The translations under genes were made by a program, and so were the position numbers. Under the pieces are notes generated by a model, which was not told the origin of the DNA, did no database searches, and saw nothing but the letters and a program-made list of their open reading frames with translations. From assembly GCF_000222305.1 (NCBI RefSeq), contig NC_015921.1, positions 372,001-436,000 on the forward strand: DNA of 64,000 nt. The letters run 5' to 3'. The DNA is from Borreliella bissettiae DN127 (GTDB lineage: Bacteria > Spirochaetota > Spirochaetia > Borreliales > Borreliaceae). This document shows, in pieces, positions 28,183-37,946 of this stretch (its first letter is position 1; each line of letters starts with the position of its first letter).

Positions 28183-31100
28183 TTAGCTTTTATTAATCAA
28201 TTCTTCTTCTTTTTCTGTCAAAGGAACCTGATTCCCAGCATCATCATAAATTGACAAATCAAGACCAAGCCCTCTAAGCTCTTGCATTAGCACATTAAAA
28301 GACTCAGGAATCCCTGATACATTAGTAGGAACACCTTTTACTATATTTTCATATATCTTAACCCTGCCTGACATATCATCAGATTTAACTGTTAAAAGTT
28401 CTTGAAGAGTGTGCGCTGCACCATAAGCTTCAAGAGCCCAAACCTCCATTTCTCCAAGTCTTTGCCCACCAAATTGAGCTTTTCCCCCAAGAGGTTGCTG
28501 AGAAACAAGAGAATACGGGCCTGTTGATCTTGCGTGCATTTTATCATCAACAAGGTGGTGCAGTTTAAGCATGTAAATTACCCCGACCATTACTTCATTT
28601 TCGAACGGCTCTCCTGTATAACCATCATATAAAATTTCTTTAGAAGTTGGATTAAATCCCGCTTTTTTTAATTTTTCCTGAATTTGTTCATTTGTAGCAG
28701 ATTCAAAAACAGGAACATTATAAGATTCACCAAGATATTTACCAGCAAGACCCAATTGAGATTCCATTAACTGTCCGATATTCATTCTAGATGGAACTCC
28801 TAAAGGATTTAAGCATATATCAAGGGGGGTTCCGTCCGCAAGATAAGGCATATCTTCAACAGGAAGAATTTTTGCAACAACGCCCTTATTGCCATGTCGT
28901 CCAGCCATTTTATCGCCCTCTTTAAGCTTCCTTTTTTTGGCAACATAAACTTTAAGTATTTCCTCAACTCCAGGAGAAAGACTGCCAACATCCTCTTTAG
29001 TAATCCTTTGAACATCAATAACTGTGCCTTCAGTACCATGAGGAACTTTTAATGAATTATTTTTAACATCTTTTGCTTTTTCTCCAAAAATGGAAGTTAA
29101 AAGCCTAAATTCAGGAGTAATGTCTCCTTCTGACTTTGGAGTAACTTTGCCAACCAAAATATCACCGGGTTTTACATAAGTTCCTATCCGTATAATCCCA
29201 TTTTCATCCAATTTGTTTAGTATTTTTTCGCTAACATTAGGTATATCTCCTGTAACCTTCTCAGGACCAAGTTTAGTTTCTCTTACCTCTATGCTAAATT
29301 CTTTGATATGAATAGATGTATAAAGATCTTCCTTTACAATTCTATCAGAAATCAATATAGCATCCTCATAATTAAATCCATTCCAAGGAATAACTCCTAG
29401 CAATAAATTATTGCCAAGAGCAAGCTCCCCAAATCTAGTAGCAGGGCCATCAGCTATTATTTCGCCACTTTCAACCTTTTGACCCTCTTTAACTAAAACA
29501 GATTGATTAAAGCAAGTATCTTGATTTGTCCTTTCATACTTAACAATATGATATTCATCTAAATCTTTAGAATTCTCTGCCTCAAAAGGTTTAACAACTA
29601 TCTTGCTACTTGTTGCAAGAATAACTTCCCCACTTCTTTTAGCCTTAACCACGACTCCTGAATCCTTTGCAACAACACTTTCCATGCCCGTACCAACAAT
29701 AGGAGGTTTGGGGAAAAGCAGGGGCACTGCTTGTCTTTGCATATTAGACCCCATAAGCGCTCGATTTGCATCATTGTGCTCAAGAAAAGGAATTAACGCT
29801 GAAGATACTGAAATTAACTGCCTAGGAGAAACATCCATATAGTCTATGTTTGTAGGGCTTGTTGTAGTATAATCACCAGAAATTCTAACAGAAACTAAAT
29901 CTTCAAGATACTTTCCATTAGAATTGAAAGCAGCATTAGCCTGAGCAATACACTTTTTCTCTTCATCAATAGCAGACAAATATTCCAATTGATCAGTCAC
30001 CTCTCCATTAACAACTTTCCTATAAGGGGTTTCTAAAAACCCATAATCATTAACCCTGGAATAGGTGGCCAAAGAAACAATAAGCCCAATATTCGGTCCT
30101 TCAGGAGTTTCAATAGGACACATTCTGCCATAATGAGTATAATGCACATCTCTTACTTCAAATCCTGCCCTATCCCTTGAAAGTCCTCCCGGCCCAAGAG
30201 CATTAAGACGTCTTTTGTGAGTAAGTTCAGCCAAAGGATTGACCTGGTCCATAAACTGTGAAAGCTGACTGGTTGCAAAAAATTCTTTAACAGCAGATAC
30301 AACAGGTTTAACACTAATTAATTCTTGAGGCTTTAAATTAAAAACTTCCTTGTTAGACATTCTATCTTTAGCAATTTTTTCAACCCTTGACATAGCACCT
30401 TTATATATATTAGTAAGAAGCTCCCCAACAGAACGAACTCTTCTATTTCCCAAATGGTCAATATCATCAAGAACATCATGGCCTTCATATATTCTTAAAA
30501 GATGCGATATGGTGTTAACAATATCATTCATAGTTAAAACTGACGTACTTAAATCATCAAATCCAAATTTTTTAGAAAGTTTATAGCGCCCTACACGTCC
30601 AAGATCATATCTTCTCTCAGAAAAGAATATAGTTTTTAAATCGTTTTCAGCATTATCAATTGATATTGGCTCACCGGGGAAAAGAGAGCCATATACAGCC
30701 AGCATAACTGATTCTTTTGAAAGCTCTTTAGATCCATCCTTTAAAGCAAAAAACGCATCCTCTTTTTCAAGGCAATTTAAAATGACATTCGAACTTACAA
30801 AGCATTTTCCAGGAATATCATCATAACCATCAAAATCAACAAGCTCTATTTCATTTACTCCATTTTGTAAAAAATCTTCAACATCTTGCAGAGTAATCTT
30901 ATCTCCTGCTCGATAATACATATTCTCTCTTATGTTAATACTCTTGGCTAAATATTGCCCTGGAAGATCTCTTTTTGTATCGTCTTCAACTTTAATTTTT
31001 TTAATGTTATAAAAAGTTTCTATTATTTTTTCTCTCGTATCAAACCCCAAAGCTCTTAAAAAAAGAGTTATGAGTATTCTTTTTTTTCTATCTATTTTTA

Positions 31101-31650
31101 CATAAAGATAATCTTTTTTAGAATCAACCTCAAATTCTAACCAAGAACCACGATAAGGAATTATTCTAGCAGAATACAAATCTTTTTCTTTATAAAAAAC
31201 AACTCCTGGGGATCTGTGAATCTGAGAAACAACAACCCTCTCAGCCCCATTAATAATAAAAGTGCCCCTTTCTGTCATTAAAGGAATAGTTCCCATGTAT
31301 ACGTCTTTTTGCCTTATTTCCCCAGTAGTCAAAAATTGCAAATTCAATCTTACTTTTAAAACAGCCTCATAACTTTGACCCTTTCTTTTACATTCTTTTT
31401 CTGTAAAATTAAGTGCATCATTTTCTATATAGTATCTTTCATACTCAAGAGCAACATCGCCATTTCCACTTTTGATGGGAAATATATTTCTAAAAACAGA
31501 TTCAAGGCCTTCATTAAGTAAAGGTTTTTTATTTTTTAATTTATCAAGTTGTAAAAATTTTTCATAAGAATTTAATTGTATTTCTATCAGGTTAGGTAGG
31601 TCTAAAATCTCATCAGCTCTTCCTTGTCCCAGATGAACTCTTTTTATCAT
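28183..31650 (-). CDS. rpoB: RNA polymerase beta subunit
   Basis: RpoB, 1155 residues, the other half of the polymerase catalytic core. The rifampicin region is easy to see: [20 protein letters not shown] near residues 461-480, then [10 protein letters not shown]. At residue 483 (Ser531 in E. coli) there is Asn, codon at 30202-30204. Borrelia is naturally resistant to rifampicin and this Asn has been linked to that. The late G-N-K-G-V and [18 protein letters not shown] segments are intact. It is preceded by an 84-base spacer containing a hairpin after rplL. Confidence 0.98.
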   Translation of the reverse strand: MIKRVHLGQGRADEILDLPNLIEIQLNSYEKFLQLDKLKNKKPLLNEGLESVFRNIFPIKSGNGDVALEYERYYIENDALNFTEKECKRKGQSYEAVLKVRLNLQFLTTGEIRQKDVYMGTIPLMTERGTFIINGAERVVVSQIHRSPGVVFYKEKDLYSARIIPYRGSWLEFEVDSKKDYLYVKIDRKKRILITLFLRALGFDTREKIIETFYNIKKIKVEDDTKRDLPGQYLAKSINIRENMYYRAGDKITLQDVEDFLQNGVNEIELVDFDGYDDIPGKCFVSSNVILNCLEKEDAFFALKDGSKELSKESVMLAVYGSLFPGEPISIDNAENDLKTIFFSERRYDLGRVGRYKLSKKFGFDDLSTSVLTMNDIVNTISHLLRIYEGHDVLDDIDHLGNRRVRSVGELLTNIYKGAMSRVEKIAKDRMSNKEVFNLKPQELISVKPVVSAVKEFFATSQLSQFMDQVNPLAELTHKRRLNALGPGGLSRDRAGFEVRDVHYTHYGRMCPIETPEGPNIGLIVSLATYSRVNDYGFLETPYRKVVNGEVTDQLEYLSAIDEEKKCIAQANAAFNSNGKYLEDLVSVRISGDYTTTSPTNIDYMDVSPRQLISVSSALIPFLEHNDANRALMGSNMQRQAVPLLFPKPPIVGTGMESVVAKDSGVVVKAKRSGEVILATSSKIVVKPFEAENSKDLDEYHIVKYERTNQDTCFNQSVLVKEGQKVESGEIIADGPATRFGELALGNNLLLGVIPWNGFNYEDAILISDRIVKEDLYTSIHIKEFSIEVRETKLGPEKVTGDIPNVSEKILNKLDENGIIRIGTYVKPGDILVGKVTPKSEGDITPEFRLLTSIFGEKAKDVKNNSLKVPHGTEGTVIDVQRITKEDVGSLSPGVEEILKVYVAKKRKLKEGDKMAGRHGNKGVVAKILPVEDMPYLADGTPLDICLNPLGVPSRMNIGQLMESQLGLAGKYLGESYNVPVFESATNEQIQEKLKKAGFNPTSKEILYDGYTGEPFENEVMVGVIYMLKLHHLVDDKMHARSTGPYSLVSQQPLGGKAQFGGQRLGEMEVWALEAYGAAHTLQELLTVKSDDMSGRVKIYENIVKGVPTNVSGIPESFNVLMQELRGLGLDLSIYDDAGNQVPLTEKEEELINKS

Positions 31651-31680
31651 TAAAAGACTCCTTTTTTAAGACATAACAAG

Positions 31681-31703
31681 CCGCATATCATAACGACATG
31701 CGG
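31681..31703 (-). promoter_or_regulatory. Hairpin in the rplL-rpoB spacer
   Basis: CCGCAT and ATGCGG form a 6-base GC-rich stem with an 11-base loop in the spacer between rplL and rpoB. There is no T run behind it on the minus strand, so it is not a standard terminator. In E. coli the same spacer holds an attenuator and an RNase III site that lower rpoB expression relative to rplL; a similar role here is an inference from position only. Confidence 0.4.
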
Positions 31704-31734
31704 GATATAACAACTTTGATATATTTTTAATTTT

Positions 31735-32109
31735 TTATTTAACTTCAACTTTTGCGCCAACTGCCTCAAGTTTCTTTTTTAATTCCTCAGCATCTGACTT
31801 AGAAAGACCTTCTTTAATAGCTTTAGGAGCAGCTTCAACTAACGCCTTAGCTTCTCCGAGACCAAGTCCCGTAATAGCTCTAACCTCTTTTATAACATTT
31901 ATTTTGCTATCCCCAAAAGACATAAGAATTACATCAAATTCGGTTTGTTCTTCAGAATCAGCTGAACCTGCTGAAACAGCTCCCCCCACACCAACAGAAA
32001 CAGCTGCAGTTACTCCGAACTTTTCCTCAATAGCTGTTACAAGGTCAACAACTTCCATAGTTTTTGCACCTTCAAGCCAGGCTAAAATATCTTCTTTATT
32101 TAGTGCCAT
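31735..32109 (-). CDS. rplL: 50S ribosomal protein L7/L12
   Basis: bL12, 124 residues, the mobile stalk protein that recruits translation factors. It has a helical N-terminal dimer domain, a short Ala/Gly-rich hinge ([13 protein letters not shown]) and the C-terminal domain with [20 protein letters not shown] and the closing V-E-V-K. It follows rplJ, its partner in the stalk, by about 70 bases. Length and motifs are normal. Confidence 0.97.
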   Translation of the reverse strand: MALNKEDILAWLEGAKTMEVVDLVTAIEEKFGVTAAVSVGVGGAVSAGSADSEEQTEFDVILMSFGDSKINVIKEVRAITGLGLGEAKALVEAAPKAIKEGLSKSDAEELKKKLEAVGAKVEVK

Positions 32110-32179
32110 ATTAACTCCTTATATATTTTCATTTTACAGTGATAGCATGCACTCAAAAATTAAGACTAACACTGCCATG

Positions 32180-32668
32180 TTAATTTTTAACATCAGCCAA
32201 AGCTTTCAATGTTCTTGCAAGCTTAGAAACTGGCGCTTTTAACACGCTAGCAAATAAAGAAATAGATTCTTTTTTGGTAGGAAGTTTGCTATAAGCTTGA
32301 ACTTTAGCCTCATCATAAAACTCTCCTAATACAAAACCGCCCTTTACTTTTAAAGTACTACTTTTTACAAAATCATAAAAAATTTTTGCTATTACATTAG
32401 CCTCTTCTAATGCAGTAACAACAACCGTAGGGCCAACCAAACAAGAATCAACAACATTAATATTCTTTTCTTTTAAAACCATCTTCATTATATTGTTTTT
32501 AACAACTTTTAATGCTCCATGTTCGCTCTCTATTTTATTGCGAAGTTCTGTCAACTGAGCTACATTTAAGCCTCTATAATCTAAGAAAAAAAGATTTTGT
32601 TTGTTATCTACAAATTGTTTTAATAAATCAAACATTTCCAACTTTTTAGAATTTATCTTTGCAATCAT
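32180..32668 (-). CDS. rplJ: 50S ribosomal protein L10
   Basis: uL10, 162 residues from my chosen start, anchors L7/L12 dimers to 23S rRNA. I place the start at the ATG at 32668 because a GGAGGT ribosome site lies just upstream and the protein then begins [10 protein letters not shown] frame running to 32686 would overlap the rplA stop region and adds six residues with no family match. The segment [13 protein letters not shown] near residue 38 and the C-terminal helix are typical. It lies between rplA and rplL. Confidence 0.95.
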   Translation of the reverse strand: MIAKINSKKLEMFDLLKQFVDNKQNLFFLDYRGLNVAQLTELRNKIESEHGALKVVKNNIMKMVLKEKNINVVDSCLVGPTVVVTALEEANVIAKIFYDFVKSSTLKVKGGFVLGEFYDEAKVQAYSKLPTKKESISLFASVLKAPVSKLARTLKALADVKN

Positions 32669-32672
32669 AATG

Positions 32673-33353
32673 TTACCTCCAAACAAAATTAACTTTTATA
32701 GAAGGCCCCATAGTAGATGAAATATAAATACTATCTATAAAAGCTCCCTTTAAGTCACTCGGTCTTTTTTTAACAACTTCCTTGATAAATTCCTCATAAT
32801 TTTCTTTTATCTTTTCATTATCCATAGAAGATTTACCAAAAGAAAAGCTTATTACACCATTTTTATTTGCTCTAAATTCTGTTCGCCCTTTTTTAAGACT
32901 GTTGATTGCATCTTTAAGATTATTTGTGACTGTTTGGGTCTTTGGATTGGGCATTAACCCCCTTTTCCCTAAAATAGGGCCAAGTCTTCCAACATCTTTC
33001 ATCATATCAGGAGTTGCAACAACAATATCAAATTCATCCCAACCACCTTTAATCTTATCTATAAGATCATCATCGCCAACATAAGTTGCACCAAAAGCTC
33101 TAGCTTCATCTGCTCGATCACCTTTTGCAAAAACAAGTATTCTTTTTGGCTTCATAAACTGATTTGGCAAAACTATAGTGTCTCTAACAGTATGATTCTT
33201 TTTTAAATTAAGGTTAATAGATATATCTATAGTTTCATCAAATTTGGCAAATTTAATTTCTTTCAACAGTGAAATTGCATCTTCAATGTTATAAAATTTA
33301 TTCTTATCTACTTTGGAAAAAGCTTCAATATATTTTTTACCCTTTTTTGACAT
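32673..33353 (-). CDS. rplA: 50S ribosomal protein L1
   Basis: uL1, 226 residues, binds 23S rRNA at the mobile L1 stalk near the E site. Recognisable parts are the [13 protein letters not shown] segment, the [15 protein letters not shown] signature near residue 127, and the C-terminal T-M-G-P-S-I-K-V. Its ATG shares one base with the rplK stop (TAATG), so the two are translationally coupled. In many bacteria L1 represses its own operon by binding the rplK leader; I could not confirm such a site here. Confidence 0.97.
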   Translation of the reverse strand: MSKKGKKYIEAFSKVDKNKFYNIEDAISLLKEIKFAKFDETIDISINLNLKKNHTVRDTIVLPNQFMKPKRILVFAKGDRADEARAFGATYVGDDDLIDKIKGGWDEFDIVVATPDMMKDVGRLGPILGKRGLMPNPKTQTVTNNLKDAINSLKKGRTEFRANKNGVISFSFGKSSMDNEKIKENYEEFIKEVVKKRPSDLKGAFIDSIYISSTMGPSIKVNFVWR

Positions 33354-33784
33354 TATTTCTCCACCTCAACACCCATTGAACGTGCACTTCCTGCAATAAT
33401 TTTAAACGCTGCTGACTCTGACTTTGCATTTAAATCAGGCATTTTAATTCTTGCTATCTCCATCAACTTTTCTCTTGATATAGTTCCAACTTTATCTGTA
33501 TTAGATTTTTTAGATCCCGATTCTATCCCAATAGCTTTTTTAATTAAAATCGAAGCTGGGGGAGTCTTTATAATAAAAGAAAAACTTTTGTCGCTATAAA
33601 CAGTAATAATAACAGGAACCACAATGCCAGGATCCATCTTTGCGGTTCTCTCATTAAATTCTTTTACAAACTGAGGACCACTAACTCCATGAGGACCAAG
33701 CGCTTGCCCTATTTTAGCTCCTGGAGCCGCCTGAGCAGCTGGAACCTGTAATTTAATCCAAGAAATTGCTTTTTTTTTTGCCAT
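33353..33784 (-). CDS. rplK: 50S ribosomal protein L11
   Basis: uL11, 143 residues, part of the GTPase-associated centre with L10 and L12. It begins M-A-K-K-K-A-I and has the family's [16 protein letters not shown] near residue 20, F-N-E-R-T near residue 44, and a C-terminal [10 protein letters not shown]. It is 51 bases after nusG and overlaps rplA by one base. The usual order nusG-rplK-rplA-rplJ-rplL is kept. Confidence 0.97.
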   Translation of the reverse strand: MAKKKAISWIKLQVPAAQAAPGAKIGQALGPHGVSGPQFVKEFNERTAKMDPGIVVPVIITVYSDKSFSFIIKTPPASILIKKAIGIESGSKKSNTDKVGTISREKLMEIARIKMPDLNAKSESAAFKIIAGSARSMGVEVEK

Positions 33785-33835
33785 ATCATCTCCTTATGGT
33801 AATAACGCCTTCAAAGCTCCCATTAGTATTAAATT

Positions 33836-34390
33836 TTAAATCTTTTCTATATGTTGAAAATCAACTTCAACAGGCGTTGATCTTCCAAAAATTTGAACTG
33901 CAACTTTTAATTTCTTTCTTTCATAATCAATAGAACTAATAAGTCCCTCAAAAGAGTCAAAAGGTCCACCCTTAATCCTAACCCTTTCTCCTTCTTCAAA
34001 GTCATAAAGCATAAAAATGGATTTATTTGCTTTAATCTCACCAGTAAGCATAAAAACACTTTTTACTTCTTCATCATTAATGGGAATAGGCTTTTGCCCC
34101 TTACTAACACCAACAAAATTAATAACACCTTGAACTTTGATAATATTAGCAACAACATCTTTCCAACCTACTTCCGGAAGATCTAGCTCAATAAGAATAT
34201 AGCCTGGCCAAATTTTTCTCTCTCTTATTCTTTTCTTGCCATTTCTTATCTCTTCTACTTTTTCAATAGGAGCCTTAACATCTAACACTACATCGCCAAA
34301 AACACCTTCGCTTATTAAAAGTCTTATGTCCTGCTCTATTTTTTTCTCATATTGAGAATAGGTTTGAACTACATACCAAGCTCTAGACAT
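33836..34390 (-). CDS. nusG: Transcription termination/antitermination factor NusG
   Basis: NusG, 184 residues, binds RNA polymerase and links it to Rho or the ribosome. The N-terminal NGN domain begins W-Y-V-V-Q-T-Y-S-Q-Y-E near residue 6 and holds the W-P-G-Y-I-L-I-E-L segment. The C-terminal KOW domain has R-V-R-I-K-G-G-P-F-D-S-F-E-G near residue 135. It follows secE by 23 bases, the standard secE-nusG pair. It appears complete. Confidence 0.97.
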   Translation of the reverse strand: MSRAWYVVQTYSQYEKKIEQDIRLLISEGVFGDVVLDVKAPIEKVEEIRNGKKRIRERKIWPGYILIELDLPEVGWKDVVANIIKVQGVINFVGVSKGQKPIPINDEEVKSVFMLTGEIKANKSIFMLYDFEEGERVRIKGGPFDSFEGLISSIDYERKKLKVAVQIFGRSTPVEVDFQHIEKI

Positions 34391-34413
34391 AATTTACCCT
34401 TCTTACAATAAAA

Positions 34414-34584
34414 CTAAAATACATAAGTTACAACAAGAAACATGAGATAATCGACTATACCCAAGAAAATTGAAACAAATAATACCAGCCAAAAAACTTG
34501 TTTTCCATTTCCAACCACTTCATTATACTTAGGCCACGTCACCTTCTTAAGCTCTAAGATACTATCTTTGATAAACCTAAACAC
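34414..34584 (-). CDS. secE: Preprotein translocase subunit SecE
   Basis: SecE, 56 residues, the small essential subunit that clamps SecY in the inner-membrane translocon. The reading frame uses a GTG start at 34582-34584 and begins F-R-F-I-K-D-S. The conserved amphipathic motif L-K-K-V-T-W-P-K occurs at residues 12-19, followed by a single membrane segment from about residue 30 to 54. This is the minimal single-span form usual outside the enterics. It lies between tRNA-Trp and nusG, with 23 bases before nusG. The ortholog in B31 is BB0395. Confidence 0.95.
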   Translation of the reverse strand: MFRFIKDSILELKKVTWPKYNEVVGNGKQVFWLVLFVSIFLGIVDYLMFLVVTYVF

Positions 34585-34611
34585 TTTAAAGCCTCACTTT
34601 AATTCTAACAA

Positions 34612-34684
34612 CAGGTCAGGAGGGATTCGAACCCCCAGCATACAGTTTTGGAGACTGTCGTTCTACCGTTGGAACTACTGACCT
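34612..34684 (-). tRNA. tRNA-Trp (CCA anticodon)
   Basis: A 73-base cloverleaf. The acceptor arm pairs AGGTCAG with CTGACCT, the discriminator is G, the anticodon loop reads CTCCAAA with anticodon CCA, and the T arm has GGTTCGAATCC. No CCA end is encoded, so it must be added after transcription. It sits between rpmG and secE in the same orientation and is probably processed from their shared transcript. Confidence 0.95.
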
Positions 34685-34692
34685 ATTATTTA

Positions 34693-34872
34693 TTATTTTA
34701 TTTTTCCTTCCTTGTGAAGAGTATGTTTTCGCAATTTTGGACAATATTTCATCAACTCTAACTTTTCCTGCTTATTGCGTCTATTCTTAGTAGTGGTATA
34801 ATTTCTAATTCCTGTCTCTTCACAAATCAAAGATATAAGCTCAACAGCTCCTTTGCCCTTCTTTTTACCCAT
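34693..34872 (-). CDS. rpmG: 50S ribosomal protein L33
   Basis: bL33, 59 residues. It starts M-G-K-K-K-G-K-G and has the family segments [17 protein letters not shown] and a terminal [11 protein letters not shown]. Only two Cys of the usual zinc-ribbon four are kept (positions near 17 and 44), which suggests a form that does not bind zinc. It lies between tRNA-Thr (27 bases upstream) and tRNA-Trp, matching the tRNA-rpmG-tRNA-secE arrangement common in bacteria. Confidence 0.95.
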   Translation of the reverse strand: MGKKKGKGAVELISLICEETGIRNYTTTKNRRNKQEKLELMKYCPKLRKHTLHKEGKIK

Positions 34873-34899
34873 ACAACAAAACTCCTAACTACCAACAAA

Positions 34900-34972
34900 A
34901 GCCCCCAATCGGACTTGAACCGACGACCCCCACCTTACCATGGTGGTGCTCTACCAACTGAGCTATAAGGGC
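34900..34972 (-). tRNA. tRNA-Thr (GGT anticodon)
   Basis: A 73-base cloverleaf. The acceptor arm pairs GCCCTTA with TGGGGGC using two G-U pairs, the D arm is GCTCAGTTGGTAGAGC, the anticodon stem is CCACC/GGTGG with anticodon GGT, and the T arm has GGTTCAAGTCC. No CCA end is encoded. It is the first gene after a good candidate promoter and leads the rpmG-secE-nusG-ribosomal unit. Confidence 0.95.
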
Positions 34973-34998
34973 ACTAATTCCCTATAAAACTCTTTATT

Positions 34999-35027
34999 AT
35001 CTTAGTGGATTGTTTGGAAAAAAACAA
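34999..35027 (-). promoter_or_regulatory. Candidate promoter for the tRNA-Thr/rpmG/secE/nusG unit
   Basis: On the minus strand TTGTTT and TAAGAT are spaced by 17 bases, close to the main sigma factor consensus. The -10 ends about 27 bases before the tRNA-Thr 5' end. It lies in the 73-base spacer behind BB0397. This is a sequence match only. Confidence 0.45.
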
Positions 35028-35045
35028 GTACTAAATTTAATTTTC

Positions 35046-35894
35046 TTATTTTATTACAACAAGTTTTCCATCTTGCAAAAGTTTAATGTTGTTACTATTT
35101 GAAAACAACTTATTAATAGAATGCTCATCAAGTATAATATCTGTATTATTTTTACCATAAATACTTTTGGCAACTAACTTTAAAGGACGATGTCCAACCC
35201 TATTTTTATTATTATAAAGAACATCATTGCTATACTCAAGCATTCCCCATTTTTTCAAAGCCTCTGAAGAAACCATTCTCTTATCAAAATATGGTCTAAT
35301 GTTTTCATCATAAATTTTGATAAAAAAAGAGTCTTCTAATTTTTTAGAACCAGAAACATTATTGTAAACTTCACCTACATAAATCACAATTCCTGTATAA
35401 TCGGTTTTATCAACATCAGAATTTACCAATGGATAAAAAGCTTTATAAGGCTTTTCATGTGAAAAAAATAAATTTATAAAATCGGGGAAAAGACTAAGCT
35501 CATACCTAACAGTTAAACTTCTTAAATCTTCTGAATATTTTATATAAGATCTTTTCAAAATACTATTGGGACCTGAAAAATTAAGTATTAAGCTGGGATT
35601 CAAGTCAAAATAATTCTTAAAAGTATTTTCAGAATCCATAATTATCTTAAAAAGAGATTCTCTTATTAAAGTGTCTTTAAAATCATTAATGGTTGCTATT
35701 AATTTAGACGCCGTATTTAAGCCTACTGGTCTAAATTCATTTTCATTAATTTCCTTAACAATGTCAAAACAAATAACCTTCCTATCCCAATCGATTATTC
35801 TATGCACACTTGTCTCAGCGGCTTCATCTTTTATTATAGAAACATTAGAATAAAGTAGAAATAAATAACTAAAAAGAACCTTAATAAAATGCAT
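35046..35894 (-). CDS. Exported protein of unknown function (BB0397 ortholog)
   Basis: A 282-residue protein that I do not recognise. It starts M-H-F-I-K-V-L-F-S-Y-L-F-L-L with a short signal-like hydrophobic stretch (about residues 4-20), so it is probably exported to the periplasm. The mature part is mixed helix and strand with no catalytic motif visible. A late segment with L-K-L-V-A-K-S-I-Y-G-K resembles a conserved-looking repeat unit but I cannot name it. It follows the BB0398 lipoprotein by 13 bases on the same strand; the two probably form a small unit. Confidence 0.75.
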   Translation of the reverse strand: MHFIKVLFSYLFLLYSNVSIIKDEAAETSVHRIIDWDRKVICFDIVKEINENEFRPVGLNTASKLIATINDFKDTLIRESLFKIIMDSENTFKNYFDLNPSLILNFSGPNSILKRSYIKYSEDLRSLTVRYELSLFPDFINLFFSHEKPYKAFYPLVNSDVDKTDYTGIVIYVGEVYNNVSGSKKLEDSFFIKIYDENIRPYFDKRMVSSEALKKWGMLEYSNDVLYNNKNRVGHRPLKLVAKSIYGKNNTDIILDEHSINKLFSNSNNIKLLQDGKLVVIK

Positions 35895-35907
35895 TATCTC
35901 CTTCCTA

Positions 35908-36939
35908 TTATTTTTTACCTAAATATACACCTATCCAAGTCCAACCATTATTAATTTCTGGATCTTTAGGATAAACAATTCTTTTAAAAACAAAATACCA
36001 TTCCCGAATATGATCCCATCCGCTTGATTCAAGATAAGATATATCATCACTAGAATCTGCCTCAAGATGCTTTGCAAATTGTATTCCGTTTTTCCTTCTC
36101 CCTCCAAGCCTAATCATCGTAGTTAAAAAGCTATTAGTATTAATAGAATTGCTCTTTCCACCCTTTTGATCCCAGCTTTGAATAAAAAAATTATTTTTAT
36201 CTCTTATATTAAGCAATTTAAAAGTATTCCCAGAAAGAATAAAATTTTTAACATCGTGGATTAAATCTCCTAAATTTCTATAAACAACAAACTCTGGATT
36301 ATTAAAGTAATTAATTTTTGTAACAACATTAAAATAGTCTCTAGAATCTATTTTTAAATGTGATCTTGGAATTGAAAGAAATTTTTTATAGTAAAAATAA
36401 GATTCATCGTAATCTTGAGCATCTTCCAAACTTAATGCAAGATTATAAAAATAATTACCCTTTTCCTCATTATTTAAATTATCAATCCCTGTATTTAATA
36501 TAAATTTGTAATAATTGATTTTATCGATTGAATCAATATTTAAATTGACAATCTTTTTAGCCGCCCTTGTTTTCACTGAACAGTTTTCATAAACATAATC
36601 ATCAAAATTATCAACAACACGCTTGTAAATACTAAAAGCTACAAAATCTTCTCCCATGGAACTATAAATATTACCCATTAAATAAAGATACAAAGGGTAA
36701 TATTCTCTAGATTCATCATCAATAATTCCACTATTTACAATTTCTAAAGCGTCCTCATAATTTTTATTTGCAACATATATATTAACCACCCTATCAATAA
36801 TAAGAAATTTATCTAATCTATTCTTATTAGAATACTTTAAAAGATAAGTAAGATTTTGAATTTCGCTTTGTTTTTGGTTACAAGAAGTATACAAAAATAA
36901 AATCAAAATAAATTTAGCAATTTCGGCCAATAGATTCAT
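35908..36939 (-). CDS. Putative lipoprotein with TPR-like helices (BB0398 ortholog)
   Basis: A 343-residue protein with a signal segment and a lipobox ending L-Y-T-S-C (Cys about residue 20), followed by N-Q-K-Q-S. The mature region is built of helical pairs such as Y-E-D-A-L-E-I-V-N-S-G and Y-Y-P-L-Y-L-Y-L-M-G-N-I-Y, which resemble tetratricopeptide repeats over about residues 50-210. The C-terminal part has W-D-H-I-R-E-W-Y-F-V-F and W-T-W-I-G-V-Y-L-G-K-K. TPR assignment is by eye. It is transcribed away from the BB0399 ortholog, with a 338-base spacer between them. Confidence 0.75.
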   Translation of the reverse strand: MNLLAEIAKFILILFLYTSCNQKQSEIQNLTYLLKYSNKNRLDKFLIIDRVVNIYVANKNYEDALEIVNSGIIDDESREYYPLYLYLMGNIYSSMGEDFVAFSIYKRVVDNFDDYVYENCSVKTRAAKKIVNLNIDSIDKINYYKFILNTGIDNLNNEEKGNYFYNLALSLEDAQDYDESYFYYKKFLSIPRSHLKIDSRDYFNVVTKINYFNNPEFVVYRNLGDLIHDVKNFILSGNTFKLLNIRDKNNFFIQSWDQKGGKSNSINTNSFLTTMIRLGGRRKNGIQFAKHLEADSSDDISYLESSGWDHIREWYFVFKRIVYPKDPEINNGWTWIGVYLGKK

Positions 36940-37277
36940 AAGAGTATTTTACAATATAAATTGTACATAATAAAATGCACACCTCAATTTAAAAAATTGT
37001 CAAAATTCTTATAAATACCAACTTAACATGGCCACATTTTATATTAAAATCAATACAAAAACAGCAAAACAACGAACCTAAAGCCTAAATTTAAAATTTA
37101 GTATAAACTCAATATTTAAAAAATCATAAAAATCATTTCATAACTTACAATTGTAAACGCAAAAATGTTGAAAAATAATCTTATAATGCCCTATAATAAA
37201 TGTTAATTTAATGCCTATTTAAAAAGCAATCGTCTAAAATTAAACGCTTTATTAAAGGAATATAAAACTCGCAAAAC
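36940..37277. other. Divergent intergenic region between BB0398 and BB0399
   Basis: About 338 bases with no gene. It is A+T rich with several short A or T runs. On the plus strand near its right end I find a strong promoter-like sequence (reported separately). I see no hairpin terminator, tRNA or open frame of note. Promoters for the BB0398-BB0397 pair should lie at the left end on the minus strand, but I could not choose one. Confidence 0.6.
37168..37197 (+). promoter_or_regulatory. Candidate promoter for the BB0399 ankyrin-like gene
   Basis: TTGAAA at 37168 and TATAAT at 37192 are spaced by 18 bases, an almost perfect match to the main sigma factor consensus. The start codon is about 80 bases further on, which leaves a leader of about 70 bases. 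There is no convincing alternative match nearby. Confidence 0.55.
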
Positions 37278-37937
37278 ATGAAAAAAGAATTCATTATACT
37301 TTTACTATTATTACAAATAATAATGAATTTAAATTCAATAAATATTAATACAAGCACTTCAATAGTAAAAGAATTGCAAAAAAATTTATATGTCTTCAAT
37401 AGTAAGGAATATCAAAAAGATAAAGACACTTTAAATGAATTTATAAATTCAATAAATATAAACGACAAAGAAATCTTACAAAGTTTAGAAAAAGTTAAAA
37501 ATGAACTTTTTCTAATATCTGTTTTTTTCAACAATAAAAAGGGGGTTTTACTTGCACTAAATCTTGGAGCAGAAATAAACTTTAAATATAAAATATCTCC
37601 AATTTCAATTTCAATAATAAACAATGAATTTGAAATCATAAAAATATTGGTGGATTACGGAATAAGCCTTAATCAAATAGATGATACCGGTTATTCTCCA
37701 ATATTTTGGTCAATATATACTAACAACGAAAAAGTATTTGAATTTTTAAAAGAAAGCGGAGCTGATTTAAGTTCCACACTTAAAAATAGAAAAACACCAA
37801 TGCAAGCCGCAATAGAAACAGAAAATATAAAATTAATTAAATATCTGAAAAAGAAAAAAATTTACATTGACGACAATTATAAAAAAGAACTTAAAACGCT
37901 TAAAAACAAAGAAATAGTTCGAATTTTAGTAAAATAG
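37278..37937 (+). CDS. Exported ankyrin-repeat-like protein (BB0399 ortholog)
   Basis: A 219-residue protein. Residues 1-20 (M-K-K-E-F-I-I-L-L-L-L-L-Q) form a signal sequence without a lipobox Cys. From about residue 85 there are two or three ankyrin-like repeats: G-V-L-L-A-L-N-L-G-A-E-I-N, then I-L-V-D-Y-G-I-S-L-N-Q-I-D-D-T-G-Y-S-P, then F-L-K-E-S-G-A-D-L-S followed by R-K-T-P-M-Q-A-A-I-E. Ankyrin repeats bind other proteins; a periplasmic role is inferred from the signal. Its ribosome site (AAAGGA) is farther from the ATG than usual. It converges on the BB0400 ortholog with only nine bases between the stops. Confidence 0.82.
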   Translation: MKKEFIILLLLLQIIMNLNSININTSTSIVKELQKNLYVFNSKEYQKDKDTLNEFINSININDKEILQSLEKVKNELFLISVFFNNKKGVLLALNLGAEINFKYKISPISISIINNEFEIIKILVDYGISLNQIDDTGYSPIFWSIYTNNEKVFEFLKESGADLSSTLKNRKTPMQAAIETENIKLIKYLKKKKIYIDDNYKKELKTLKNKEIVRILVK

Positions 37938-37946
37938 AAAATAAAT

